Assembly: GCA_001275005.1 (NCBI GenBank)
Contig: JWZX01003152.1
Span: forward strand, 1 to 63,023
Length of the DNA stretch: 63,023 nt
Direction: 5' to 3'
Source of the DNA: Chrysochromulina tobinii
Taxonomy: Eukaryota; Haptophyta; Prymnesiales; Chrysochromulinaceae
Positions within the stretch are counted from its first letter, which is position 1. Each line of letters opens with the position of its first letter. The position numbers were made by a program, and so were the translations under genes. A model generated the notes under the pieces. That model saw only the letters and a list, made by a program, of their open reading frames with translations, made no database searches and was not told where the DNA came from. Shown here one piece after another: positions 1 to 9,796 of the stretch.

Positions 1-900
1 AGGCGCCTCGACCGAGGATCTCGAGGCCGGTCGGTGCCGCGTCACGCTTGTTGAGAAGACCAGCACGAGAGATCAAGCCCTCGCTGCAGTCGCGTGAGCA
101 ACGCGGTAAGGATACCCTTTCTCTCGCGTAGATCAACTCAACTCCCGCTCGCGTCATCCGCCGCCGGTCGTCGCCCTCGAGCATTCGTCGAGCCTCGCTG
201 CTTCTGCCGCCCGCGCCGTCGCCGTCCTGCCTGTCACACCCTGCAGGCACCTCCCTCTGCTGCTCCCGCCACCCGTCTGCCTCTCGCGCCGCAGTCAACG
301 ACACACCTGTATGACGCGAGCGCGCGCATGCGTGAGACGGGGTGCTGTGGCGCGCACCGCAGAAACGCCCTCGACCACTCTTGCCGCCGCAGTATCAGCC
401 GCCCTTGTTGCCTGGCCAAAATCGATTGACGTGCCCTTGTCAGGCCCAAAACGCCAAAACTCGTCGAAGAAAGGCCGCGCGTGCTCGACGCGCGGCGCCG
501 GCGGTCGCCAGGCCCAGCTACCGACATCTTGGCCCGTCGGAACAGCCATCGCGCATGTCCCCGATCGCTCCCATCGTCGGCCTGGAGCCGTGTTGCATTG
601 CCGTACTGTAGACTTCCTGAAAAAGGCACGATGTTGAAGCCCCGGTGCGCCGCGATGATCAAGAGCAAGAAGATGGGGATGATGCCCCGACTCGGGGCTA
701 TCCAGTGGTGCCGGTTGCGCCGAGATCTGCCCTCCCGATCGCTCGCGCCAGCGTTGGGCACCAAAGGCGGCGGAAAGGCGACCGCCATTTTGAATCACTT
801 GACTTGACTTGACTTGACTTGACTTGACTTGACTTGACTATTTGCGCAAGTCTCCGTTGTAACTCCGTTGCATGCGTGAACGACGCTGCGAAGCTGTTCA
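1..900. other. Gap upstream of first gene
   Basis: No convincing complete gene. On the minus strand around 636-715 there is a hydrophobic stretch with strongly GC-ending codons (reading GIIPIFLLLIIAAHRGFN) that could be an exon of a small membrane protein, but no full gene model can be built. A GACTT pentanucleotide tract lies at about 796-839. Confidence 0.4.
796..839. repeat. GACTT pentanucleotide microsatellite
   Basis: About nine uninterrupted copies of the five-base unit GACTT, ending roughly 60 bases before the ATG of the first gene, so it probably lies in its promoter or 5' leader. Confidence 0.9.
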
Positions 901-2511
901 ATGCAGGCCACGATGGCTGCGCCCTCCACGGCGCCGCCGACGGCGCCGCAGCGCTTTGACCCGTCGGTCGATCTCGTCACCGCGGCGGACGCGCTCTTCG
1001 AGGCGCTCTTTCCGCTGCTCGACCGCGACGGAAGCGGCTGGGCCTCGGAGGAGGACGTCATCGCGGCGCTGATCTGCTCGGTGGGCACCGAGGAGCGCGC
1101 GCGCGTGGCGCTCGCTCGCGTGACCGAGTCGGGCCACGTCGATCAGCGATGCCTGCGCGAGCTCATCGAGGCGCAGATGCCGCCGCAGACGGGCGAGAAC
1201 GGCGCGCAGTGGCACGTGCGGCTCGTCCGCTTCGTGCTCGCGATCATCCGCGACTTTGAGAAGCGCGCAATCGACCGCGGCGACTTCGTCGCGTCGGCCG
1301 AGGGCCGCGAGGTCGCGCGCCACGTGCGCGAGATGGAGCAGCGCCGCGCCTTCGCGACGCTCGAGGCGCTCAAGAGGGAGCAGCACGGCGGCCTCCGGCG
1401 CGGCCAGGTGGCCGAGGCGCGCCAGTTCAACAAGGAGTGGACTGTGCGCATGGCGGAGTTCAACAACCACGCGCGGCGCGCGGTCGCCGAGCTGCGCGCG
1501 CGCCACGAGGCTGCCGTCGAGGGCTTCATCGCCGAGCATCGCCCGCAGATGCACGATCAGTTTAAGCGCACGCACCACGCGCAAGAGACGCTGGACGCCA
1601 AGTTCACGCTCACGCGGCTCACCCTCGCGGAGGAGTTCACCGAGGCGAACAAGTACGCGAAGCGCGTGCAGCAGCTGACACGGCGCGACGCCGAGGAGGC
1701 CGCCACGCTCAGCGAGCTCGCACTGCAGAAGAAGCTCGACGTGCTGCGCTGGCAACAGAACCTCGAGCTCCGCGGGCTCCTTGCCAAGGTCGCGCGGCTG
1801 CTCGAATGAGGGCTGGAGACCCCCCTGCCTACCCCCTGCCTTGCATGCAACTGCTCACCACGGCGCCTCGTCCCTCGTTCACACCTCGTCCCTCGTTCAC
1901 ACCTCGTCCCTCGTTCACAGGTCGCGAGGCTGCGCTCGGAGCACCGGGGCGCTTGGGAGGAGGGGCTGTCGCGGCTGGTGCTGAGTCAGCGAAACACGCT
2001 GCAGGCGCTCGATGCCAAGCAGAAGGTCGATTCGAGGCACGCTGCTGAGGCCGTCCGCAGGATGCTCGAGCCCGCGGCGACGCCCAAGGCCGAGCCAGCT
2101 GCACCCGTGCGTTCCAATCTCGCACTGCTCTCGCCGCGCGGTGGGGTCTATCGCGCCGTGGCGCCTGCCCACGCAGCAGCCGTGGCGCCCGTGCAGAGGC
2201 CCAGCCGAATGGTCGCCGCCGCCTCGGCGCGCGCCTTCTCAGCCGCCAGTGGGCGCGGCGGCGGCGTCGACATGAACACGCCGGCGCCGCCTAAAATATT
2301 CCTCACCGGGACAAGCGAGCTACGCCCGCCCTCGCCGCCCTCGCCCACAGCCGTTCACCCGCCGCGCCCGATCTCGAGCTTTCACGAGCCCGTGCAACTC
2401 GCACCACCTCCTCGACCCATCGGCTACTCCGCTGCCTCGCCGCGCACGCCGCGCACGCCGCGCGCTGGCAGCGTGCAGCTCCGAGCTCGCGTGCGTGGGA
2501 TCGAGATGTGA
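901..2511 (+). CDS. EF-hand and coiled-coil protein, one intron
   Basis: Model: join(901..1788,1921..2511), 492 aa. One EF-hand-like loop is visible at residues 41-52 (DRDGSGWASEED). A long charged helical region follows, likely coiled coil (about 120-310), then a Pro/Ala/Ser-rich tail. The first exon would stop at 1809. A GT-AG intron 1789-1920 (phase 0) joins LLAK to VARLRSEHRGAWEEGL, and the helix continues smoothly, which is why I join the two open frames. ATG 913 is a possible alternative start. I do not recognise the family; a cytoskeletal or Ca-linked role is inference only. The intron itself is unusual because it carries an 18-bp unit three times and a sequence found again near 55 kb. 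Confidence 0.75.
1789..1920 (+). other. Spliceosomal intron with repeated 3' part
   Basis: A 132-nt phase-0 intron, inferred from frame continuity, starting GTCGCG and ending TTCACAG. It holds TTGCATGCAACTGCTCACCA at 1841-1860, followed by three exact copies of an 18-bp unit (CCTCGTCCCTCGTTCACA) at 1866-1919. The last copy supplies the acceptor. The motif at 1841 recurs in the RhoGEF gene at 54.7-55.8 kb. Confidence 0.75.
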
Positions 2512-2872
2512 TCATGCGGTCTCCCGTCCCTCAGTCTCGAGTCTGCCGGGGCGGGGGCAACTCACTAGAGCAACTCCTCTCTGTCACTCTGTCTCAGATG
2601 AGGAGCGGATATCTCCGATTTCAAGATACCCTGTTGACTGCGTGACTGTGGCCGCACACACCCCATGAATCGCACATGGCGCGCGCGAAACTTTTGTTTG
2701 CTTCTGGGGGGCCGGGGGCAAGTCTCCCTCCGGTGTCTTCCTGACTCGACCTGACTTTTTGTTAAGGGACCCAAGAGCCAACCTTGCAACTTTTCATCAT
2801 GTTTGGAGACGCCTCACGCGAGAGACCTCGCGCCATTCACTGAAGCGCGCCGTACCTCGTCCAAAAAGCCGC
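2512..2872. other. Intergenic
   Basis: 361 bp between the EF-hand gene and the small membrane protein. Lower GC than the genes; no gene seen. It probably holds the 3' end of one gene and the promoter of the next. Confidence 0.5.
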
Positions 2873-3118
2873 ATGGCCAACTCCGGCGACAACTACTTTG
2901 GCGAGCAGCTCGTTAACTACATCGAGGTTCACTTCACGGCACCATGCCACAAGATCCTTCCCCTGGGATATCCAGGCCACGGACTTTGCCAGACCCTTCC
3001 GGCGTTTATGATCTTTCCGTTCATCATCCTGCCAGTCGTACTTCTGGCGTGGTGGGAGCAGAGGTCCAAAGCGAAGGCGGCGGCAGAGGCCAACATGGGG
3101 GGGAAGAAGGCCAATTAG
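2873..3118 (+). CDS. Small single-pass membrane protein, 81 aa
   Basis: ATG at 2873 gives an 81-residue protein with a hydrophilic N-terminus, one strong membrane segment (about residues 40-61, reading FMIFPFIILPVVLLAWW) and a short Lys/Ala-rich tail. The pattern is like small accessory subunits of organellar or ER membrane complexes, but I do not recognise the family. The frame stays open upstream to 2759 without an ATG, so 2873 is chosen. The stop lies just before the first sequence that matches PIG-U, in a different frame of the same strand. The TTAG around the stop could also be read as a splice acceptor for the next gene. Confidence 0.6.
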   Translation: MANSGDNYFGEQLVNYIEVHFTAPCHKILPLGYPGHGLCQTLPAFMIFPFIILPVVLLAWWEQRSKAKAAAEANMGGKKAN

Positions 3119-3120
3119 GC

Positions 3121-3799
3121 GGCGCCGTCGGCGTCGGCGTCGCGCTCGTCGTGGGCACGGCCGTGCGGTGGACGGCGGTGATGCTCACCTCGGGGCTGGA
3201 TGTGACGGCGCTCGAGGACCACCCGCTGCTTGTGACCACCGCAACATCGGCGCCGTGCCGGCGTGAGGCGGCCTTCCTGAAGCCGCTCGGCTTGCTCCCT
3301 GGCGACGCGTGCGCGGGCCCTCCGAATCTCTGGATGTCGCCCACGCTGCCATCACCACTGACCTCACTTCTGACCTCACTTCCGCTGCCCTCACTTCCGC
3401 TGCCATCGCTCTTCACATTGTCGTCGGAGGGCGCGGCGCTCGGTGCGCTCTTCGCGATCGACTTGGGTTGCGTGCACCTTCTGCTGCTGCTCCGCCGTGC
3501 GACTGCCTCCTCGAGCTCCCGCTCCTTTTATGGCGCCCCCCTCCCTCTGCTGGGCATCGGTCGCCTCGCGTGCCTCGCTCCTCTCGTCTCTCCTCCAAAT
3601 CTTGCCGCCGCCGTCGCCTCCAGCACGGCGCCCTGCCCCTGGCTGCTGCTGCTGCTCGCTGCCTGGCTAGCGGCCCACGCGCACGCTCTCGTCGCGGGCG
3701 CGTGCCTCGCGCTTGCGACAGCCCTATCCCTTGACTGGTTGTGGATGCTCCCAGCCCTCATGGTGCTCGCCGCACACGCCCCGTGCCTAGCTACCGCCA

Positions 3800-3831
<32 letters not shown>

Positions 3832-4716
3832 GGCGGCAACGACGGCGGCGGCGGAAGCGGCAGACGTCATCAGCGTCATCGACACCAGCTCCGGGCTGGT
3901 GGCACCATGTCCGCGGTGCGCTGCTGTTGCGCCTTCAGCCTGACGCTATGCGGCGTCGTGTGGGGTACTCTACACGGCGAGCCGCCAGGCGCCGCGGCGG
4001 CCGGCGGGGGCGCCGCGCGTGCGTTCCTCGTGTGGCTCCGTGGCGGGCCGTGGCACAGTGCGCCCAATGTGGGCGTCTGGTGGTATCTCATGTGCCTTGC
4101 GTTCGGTCCCGACCGCCCCACGTTTGCATTCGCGCTCCACTTGCTTCCACGGCTGTGCGTGCCTGCGCTCGCGACCCTTGCTCTGCATTCGCCATGCGGC
4201 GAGGAGGAGGGCGGTGAGGAGGGCGGCGAGGAGGGCGGCGAGGAGGGCGGCGAGGAGGGCGGCGAGGACGGTGCTGAGGGCAACACGAGCACCACGAGCA
4301 CCCTCAAGCCGCCGCTCCGGCCCACGACGACGCTCCGGCCCACGACGACGCTCCTGCGGCCCCCGCTGCCGCTGCCGTCACCGCCGCCTTCGCCTTTTTT
4401 GCCGTATGCTCTGTGCGCCGCCGTGCTCACGGCCACGGCGCAGACGCCCACGCTGCCCGACATAGCGCTTGCAGTCGCATTCGTCCTTTCACAGCTCGAT
4501 GTGCACGTACTGAGCCGAACGAGTCGGCTGCTGCCCGCCGCCCTCGGCGCGCTGCTCGTGGGCGGCGCAGCGAGCGCGCCGCTGCTGGCAGCGTGGGTCG
4601 AGCAGCGGCAGCTCAACGCCAACTTCTTCTACCTGGCGACGCTGGCCGTTGGCGCTGGCCAGCTGCTGTTCGTGTACGACGTGAGTGCGGCGGTCGTGGA
4701 TGGATCGGGGTTTTGA
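3121..4716 (+). CDS. PIG-U-like GPI transamidase subunit
   Basis: PIG-U (Cdc91) is a multi-pass ER membrane subunit of the GPI transamidase, which attaches GPI anchors to proteins. The C-terminal half is diagnostic: SAPNVGVWWYLMC, then PTLPDIALAVAFVLSQLDVH, then LNANFFYLATLAVGAGQLL, in the order and spacing of the family. The N-terminal membrane helix (GVGVALVVGTAVRWTAVML) starts about 3124. Low-complexity insertions interrupt it: a polyglycine run (about 3799-3836) and GEEG repeats (4200-4270). The 5' end is uncertain. The frame is open back to an ATG at 2944, which would overlap the upstream gene; the first internal ATG is 3181; or a spliced first exon may exist. The 3' end is also uncertain, because a good donor (GTGAGTGC) follows LLFVYD at 4681, so the last codons may lie in another exon. 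Confidence 0.8.
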
Positions 4717-5153
4717 GGGCACGGGCAAAGAGGGATGAGTAAGGTTGAAAGCGGACACTAAGGCTCACTTTTGCATCGTGACAGATTTGGACAGAAACCA
4801 ACAAATCTGGGGACCGGGTAATCACAAACTTGTCGAGAACCCGAGCTTCAAGCTCCCCGAGCACATTTTCAAACCAAACCCAAAGGTGCAACTCGCCGAC
4901 GCGCTTCTCGCTTGCCGCCTCACGCTCGCCGCCTCATCAGCGACCCGGCCCCACGACCCGCCCAGTCGCCCTCGTGCCTACCATCTTTCTGCCCATAGCC
5001 TCACGACCCCCCGGAATCCGCGCGATCTCCATGCGACCGCCCGATTCGCCTTGTACGGTGCTCGCGCTTCCGTCACACCCGACCTCCGCTCATCCGTCGC
5101 GCGCGCTTGCCCCCTTCCCTCCCGCAGAACCAAAGAGTTCAACAGCAACCAAA
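4717..5153. other. Intergenic, possibly last PIG-U exon and CDC20 leader
   Basis: 437 bp. An acceptor-like TCGTGACAG at about 4776-4784 and another AG ten bases on could supply a short final exon for the PIG-U gene. The rest is C-rich and fits a CDC20 5' leader. Confidence 0.4.
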
Positions 5154-6572
5154 ATGACCAACTATACGACATCCAACAACCTCGCACTCGAGTCCACCTT
5201 CGATGTGCTCTGCGGCTCACCGCAGATCAAGCGCCAGCCGTCCTCGGCCAAGGGCGACCGCTTCCTTCCCCGGCGCGCCGCGATGGACCTTGACGTGTCC
5301 CGCGACGAGCTCTACAACGACTCCAACGCCGAGAACGCCGATGCCAACGGCTCCGTCGCGGGCAACGTCGTGACCGCCTCGCCGGCCAAGGAGGAGTACA
5401 ATTCGCAGCTCGCCAAGGTCCTGGGAAAGGACCGGACAGCCAAGGTGCTCGCCTTCAAGGAGAAGGCGCCCAAACCCGCGGAGGACCACCAGCAGTCGAT
5501 GCGCGCGCTCTACACGCAGAACCGCGAGGCGAGCGCGCAGCCACGCAAGTTCTCGCGCCACATTCCGAACGCCCCCGAGCGCATCCTGGACGCTCCCGAG
5601 CTCCTCGACGACTACTACCTCAACCTGCTCGACTGGTCCTCAACGAACGTGCTCGGCGTGGCGCTGGGCGCGTCGGTCTACCTGTGGAACGCGAATGACG
5701 GCTCGATCGACCAGCTCATGGAGACGTCGGCCGACTCGCACGTGACCTCTCTCAGCTGGATCGAGCAGGGGCACTACATGGCCGTTGGCACCTCGGACCA
5801 CAAGGTCCAGATCTGGGACGTGGCGAAGAAGAAGCAGCTGCGCTCGATGGATGGGCACTCGCAGCGCGTCGGCGCGCTCGCTTGGAACGGCCCGATGCTC
5901 TCTTCAGGCGGGCGCGACGCGCGCATCGTGCAGCACGACGTCCGGGCGCAGCAGCACCTGACCGCCACGCTCAAGGGCCACACGCAGGAGGTCTGCGGCC
6001 TCAAGTGGTCGGCCAACGGCACGATGCTCGCCTCCGGCGGCAACGACAACTTGCTCAACATCTGGGATGACCGCTACCTGAGCGCATCGACCAACGTCTG
6101 CGAGACGCCGCTCCACCGCATTGAAGCACACCGCGCCGCTGTCAAGGCTATCGCGTGGTGCCCGTGGCAGAAGAATCTGCTCGCGAGCGGTGGCGGCACG
6201 GCCGACCGTTGCATCCGCTTCTGGAACGCGACAACCGGCGCGTGCCTGAACCAGATCGACACGCACTCCCAGGTGTGCGCACTGCAGTGGTCCAAGCACG
6301 AGAAGGAGATTGTCTCGTCGCACGGCTACTCGCACAACCAGCTCATTCTGTGGAAGTACCCCTCGATGGTCAAGGCGGCTGAGCTGACCGGCCACACTGC
6401 GCGTGTGCTGCACATGGCCCAGTCGCCCGACGGCCAGACCATCGTCTCCGCTGCCGCCGATGAGACCCTTCGCTTCTGGAAGATCCTCTCCGGCGGCGAG
6501 CAGGCGAAGAAAGAGAAGATGCTCTCGCATGTCTCGTCGCTGACCAACCCCCACTTGACCTCGATCAGGTAA
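5154..6572 (+). CDS. CDC20: CDC20-type APC/C activator
   Basis: Substrate adaptor and activator of the anaphase-promoting complex, a WD40 protein acting in mitosis. Visible in 472 aa: the C-box (DRFLPRR, residues 35-41) followed by AMDLD as in plant-type CDC20; the segment KVLAFKEKAPKP (97-108); the linker PERILDAPELLDDYYLNLLDWS that opens the propeller; seven WD-type blades with repeated GH...W.D spacing; and the C-terminal Ile-Arg tail that docks on the APC/C. The frame is open upstream to 4830, but that part is low complexity, so I choose the ATG at 5154 in AACCAAAATGACC. Cdh1 is a less likely identity because the N-terminal signature is CDC20-like. Confidence 0.95.
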   Translation: MTNYTTSNNLALESTFDVLCGSPQIKRQPSSAKGDRFLPRRAAMDLDVSRDELYNDSNAENADANGSVAGNVVTASPAKEEYNSQLAKVLGKDRTAKVLAFKEKAPKPAEDHQQSMRALYTQNREASAQPRKFSRHIPNAPERILDAPELLDDYYLNLLDWSSTNVLGVALGASVYLWNANDGSIDQLMETSADSHVTSLSWIEQGHYMAVGTSDHKVQIWDVAKKKQLRSMDGHSQRVGALAWNGPMLSSGGRDARIVQHDVRAQQHLTATLKGHTQEVCGLKWSANGTMLASGGNDNLLNIWDDRYLSASTNVCETPLHRIEAHRAAVKAIAWCPWQKNLLASGGGTADRCIRFWNATTGACLNQIDTHSQVCALQWSKHEKEIVSSHGYSHNQLILWKYPSMVKAAELTGHTARVLHMAQSPDGQTIVSAAADETLRFWKILSGGEQAKKEKMLSHVSSLTNPHLTSIR

Positions 6573-7204
6573 GTTGCCCACACGGTTACGCGCGCGCCCG
6601 ATTGTGCTGCTTGCGCTCACCGCTCAGACTCTCTCTCGGCCCTGCCGCTTTTCGCATGCCCTCTGGCAGCCTTAGCCCAGAATCTAGCCCAGCGTTGATA
6701 GCCCTGCTCGCCAGCCTTGTGAGCCCTTGTACCCTCTTCCCTCGGCAACCCTCGCGTTTCTCAACGCGCGGGTCACCAATTCAATCGCGGGCCGATCACG
6801 GCTGCGCTGCCCACTTGCCTTAAGTGCGCATTCCACTAGCCTCCACGGATCCAGCCCCCCTCGATGCAACGATGCGCGCTGTCCACAAAAGGGCCTCCAT
6901 GAGAAACGTCAGCTGTGACCTACAACTTGGGGATTCTCGTCGGAATAGGAAAGTTACTTCACGCCGATTACGTGAGCTTGGTGTGAATCGTAAAAAGGTA
7001 CACAGGCTGCACGTCGCCCATGCTTCTGTCTCCTTGGAAGCCGACCGCTGCCGCACAGGCCGAACCGGTGGCCGCAGCGCGCGCCTGAGGTGCTCAGCGG
7101 CTTGCTGGCAGCGATGTGCTGTTTTTTTGTCATCTACGCATCGGCTGACTCGCACTGTGCATCGACTCGTGTGCGACCGCAGGTCAACTCCGAAGACAGG
7201 ATCC
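6573..7204. other. Intergenic, RPLP0 promoter and leader
   Basis: 632 bp with no convincing gene. An acceptor-like ACCGCAG about 23 bases before the RPLP0 ATG hints at a 5' leader intron. Confidence 0.4.
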
Positions 7205-8185
7205 ATGGTGGCGAAAGCAAAGAAAATCGCCTACTTTGCGCACCTCGAGGAGTGCCTGAACAAGTACCCGCGCGCGTTCATCGTTGATGCGGACTTCGTC
7301 GGCTCGAAGCAGATCTCGGACATCCGCATTGCCCTCCGCGGCAAGGCGGAGCTCGTCTTTGGCAAGAACACCATGATCCGCAAGTGCATCCGGAACATGT
7401 GCGAGAAGGATCCGGAGGATCCGCACCCCGAGTGGGAGTCGATCATTCCGTACATGGTCGGCAACGTCGGTTTCATCTTCACGACCGGCGACCTTGACAA
7501 GATCGAGGACGTCGTCAAGGAGTTCGTCAAGCCGGCGGCCGCCAAGGCTGGCGTCATCGCGCCGAACGGGTGCAAGATCGAAAAGGGCCCGACCGGCCTT
7601 GACCCGGCCCAGACCGCCTTCTTCCAGGCCCTCAACATCGCCACCAAGATCAACAAGGGCTCCATTGAGATCGTCAACGACGTCGAGGTGATCAAGACTG
7701 GCCAGAAGGTTGGCTCGTCTGAGGCGGCGCTTCTCGCCAAGCTCGGTGTGAAGCCGTTCAAGTACGGGCTGCGCATTCTCTACGTGTACGAGGGCGGCGT
7801 CTTCCCCACCGACGTGCTCAAGATCACCGAAGAGACGCTCATGTCCAAGTGGTCCGACGGTCTCGGCAACGTGGCGGCGGTCTCGCTTGCTCTCAATCTG
7901 CCCAACGACGCCTCGTTCCCGCACATGTTCATCAAGGGGGCGAAGAACGTGGTTGCGGTGGCACTCGAGGCGGGCTTCATCGAGTTCGACGTGGTCAAGA
8001 AGATCAAGGACATGCTCGACAACCCCGACAAGTACTCGGGCGGCGGCGGTGGCGGAGGCGGCGGCGCGGCTCCGGCGCCGGCGGCGGCGAAGGGAGGCGC
8101 CCCTGCCCCTGCGGCCGCGGCCAAGGCGCCTGAGCCGGAGCCCGCGGAGGAGGAGGAGGCTGCGGCCTTCGACCTCTTCGATTAA
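7205..8185 (+). CDS. RPLP0: 60S acidic ribosomal protein P0
   Basis: P0 anchors the ribosomal stalk and recruits elongation factors to the large subunit. The 326-aa protein is full length. The N-terminal L10-like rRNA-binding domain reads KIAYFAHLEECLNKYP, then GKNTMIRKCIR and FIFTTGDL. The insertion domain covers about residues 110-185, the P1/P2-binding helices follow, then a Gly/Ala hinge starting near residue 279, and an acidic end in FDLFD. The final tail (EEEEAAAFDLFD) is shorter in Asp/Ser than the usual eukaryotic SDDDMGFGLFD. ATG 7205 matches the family N-terminus. Codon use is strongly biased to C/G endings, as expected for a highly expressed gene. Confidence 0.97.
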   Translation: MVAKAKKIAYFAHLEECLNKYPRAFIVDADFVGSKQISDIRIALRGKAELVFGKNTMIRKCIRNMCEKDPEDPHPEWESIIPYMVGNVGFIFTTGDLDKIEDVVKEFVKPAAAKAGVIAPNGCKIEKGPTGLDPAQTAFFQALNIATKINKGSIEIVNDVEVIKTGQKVGSSEAALLAKLGVKPFKYGLRILYVYEGGVFPTDVLKITEETLMSKWSDGLGNVAAVSLALNLPNDASFPHMFIKGAKNVVAVALEAGFIEFDVVKKIKDMLDNPDKYSGGGGGGGGGAAPAPAAAKGGAPAPAAAAKAPEPEPAEEEEAAAFDLFD

Positions 8186-8647
8186 AGCCGTCATGCTCCT
8201 CGACCGGCGACGATCCCGCCGCGCTCGCCCAAGACAGCGCCCGACCTGCGCTCTGAGAACTGGCGGCGCCGCCACTGCCGCATGATGCGGGCGCCCGGTA
8301 GATGAAAAGGCCGGGCTGCCTGGGATTTGCGGAGATGCGCGCGCGCGTGACATGACGAGCCAGATGTCGGGCCGGTGAGAGCGGTCGCGAAGACCTTAGT
8401 GTAGGACCAAGATCGTGCCTACCGACCCTAGTACAGTACAGCGCATGTTCCGTACAGCCCTTCAACTCCTTCTATCCACAGGCGCACATTGTTCATGACG
8501 CGAACCCCGGCGTCCCAACGAGGTATTGGAGACCGCGTCAGTCGGCACGACGCACGCAGGGCCCAGAGCAAGCACAGACGTGTGTGTGCGGGAGCGCGCG
8601 CGCGCGCGCGGGCGAGGCACGCGAATTCGGCGCTTCTGATCGTCGCG
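8186..8647. other. Intergenic
   Basis: 462 bp. There is a GCGC-rich alternating purine-pyrimidine stretch near 8590-8612. No gene seen; probably the promoter of the methyltransferase. Confidence 0.4.
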
Positions 8648-9796
8648 ATGTGTCGAATGACGATCCTCCTCCTGATCGCGGCGTCGGTGGAAGCGTTCGG
8701 GGCCACGTTGCGTGGGCAGCTCCGCCGCATCGCGCCGGCGCCTCGCGCAGCCCTCGAAGCGGTCGTTGCGACTCCTGCTGCTGATGTCGATGCCTCACTC
8801 AAAAAGGGAATTGCGTCCTTCTATGATGCCTCCTCCGGCGTGTGGGAGACGGTGTGGGGCGAGCACATGCACCATGGCTACTACGGGCTTGAGGGTGGCG
8901 AGCGCAAGGATCACCAGCAGGCGCAGGTCGACATGGTGGATGAGGCGCTCGCGTGGGCAGGCGTGGATTCGGGCGTGCCACCCGTGCGTGTTCTCGACGT
9001 GGGCTGCGGCATCGGCGGCTCGTCGCGGCACATTGCACGTACGTACGGTGGGTCGGGCGTCGGCATTACGCTCAGCCCCGTGCAGGCGGCGCGCGCGAAC
9101 GCGCTCAGCCAGGCTCAGGGCTTCGGAGACCGGCTCCAGTTTACCGTGGCGGATGCTCTTCAGATGCCGTTTCCTGACAATAGCTTCGACCTCGTTTGGT
9201 CGATGGAGAGCGGCGAGCACATGCCCGACAAGCAGAAGTTCGTATCGGAACTCGTGCGCGTGTGCAAGCCCGGCGGACGCGTCATTGTCGTCGCGTGGTG
9301 CCATCGTGACCTCGCGGCAGGTGAGACCACCCTGCGGCCGTCCGAGGAACGTCTGCTCGACAGGATCAGCCGCGCCTACTACTTGCCTCGCTGGTGCTCG
9401 GGGGCGGACTACGTGCGCCTGGCGTGTACCCACGGGCTGCGTAACGTCGTCACCGCCGACTGGACCAAGAGTGTGCGGCGCTTCTGGCCGGCAGTGATCC
9501 TGTCGGCGCTGCGGCCTCGTAATCTATGGCGCCTATTCCGCTCTGGCGAAGCGACTCTGCGAGGCGCGCTCGTCATGCCTCTGATGATCCATGGGCAGAA
9601 GCGCGGCACGATCAAGTTTGCGCTCATGTCGGGCGTGAAGGCCAAGCCGGGCGACCCACGTGACGACCTGTCGCCTGTGCTGCCACCGCCAGCCGCTGTC
9701 GCCGAGCCTGAGTCCAAGCCCCCGTCGCCCAAACCGGCGACCTCCTCGTCCGCGTCCCCGTCGCCCAACGGCTTCGTGTGGGGCAACACCTATTGA
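8648..9796 (+). CDS. Plastid gamma-tocopherol methyltransferase-like enzyme
   Basis: SAM-dependent methyltransferase of the tocopherol/sterol class (VTE4-like), expected to methylate a prenyl-lipid ring such as gamma-tocopherol in the plastid. The SAM-binding motif VLDVGCGIGGSSRHIA lies at 115-130, followed by GITLSPVQ, the acidic loop ADALQMPFPDNSFD and the post-motif LVRVCKPGGRVIVVAWCHR. The upstream signature (FYDASSGVWETVWGEHMHHG) is typical of this family. The N-terminus MCRMTILLLIAASVEAFG is a signal peptide with Phe after the predicted cleavage, fitting secondary-plastid targeting. The Pro/Ser tail after about residue 335 is not part of the family. ATG 8648 is chosen because it opens the signal peptide. 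Which ring substrate is used cannot be read from sequence. Confidence 0.85.
   Translation: MCRMTILLLIAASVEAFGATLRGQLRRIAPAPRAALEAVVATPAADVDASLKKGIASFYDASSGVWETVWGEHMHHGYYGLEGGERKDHQQAQVDMVDEALAWAGVDSGVPPVRVLDVGCGIGGSSRHIARTYGGSGVGITLSPVQAARANALSQAQGFGDRLQFTVADALQMPFPDNSFDLVWSMESGEHMPDKQKFVSELVRVCKPGGRVIVVAWCHRDLAAGETTLRPSEERLLDRISRAYYLPRWCSGADYVRLACTHGLRNVVTADWTKSVRRFWPAVILSALRPRNLWRLFRSGEATLRGALVMPLMIHGQKRGTIKFALMSGVKAKPGDPRDDLSPVLPPPAAVAEPESKPPSPKPATSSSASPSPNGFVWGNTY

Noticed and set aside
234-788. 184-codon minus-strand open frame
   Set aside because: Most of the product is basic and low complexity. Only the hydrophobic peptide near 636-715 looks coding, so I report that as a finding and not as a gene.
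2944-3120. ATG 2944 as the PIG-U start
   Set aside because: It would overlap the small membrane gene by 175 bases in another frame; the encoded stretch is not helix-like. Left as a possibility only.
4830-5153. N-terminal extension of CDC20
   Set aside because: The extra 108 residues are low complexity and contain no CDC20 motif; the ATG at 5154 gives a normal-length protein.
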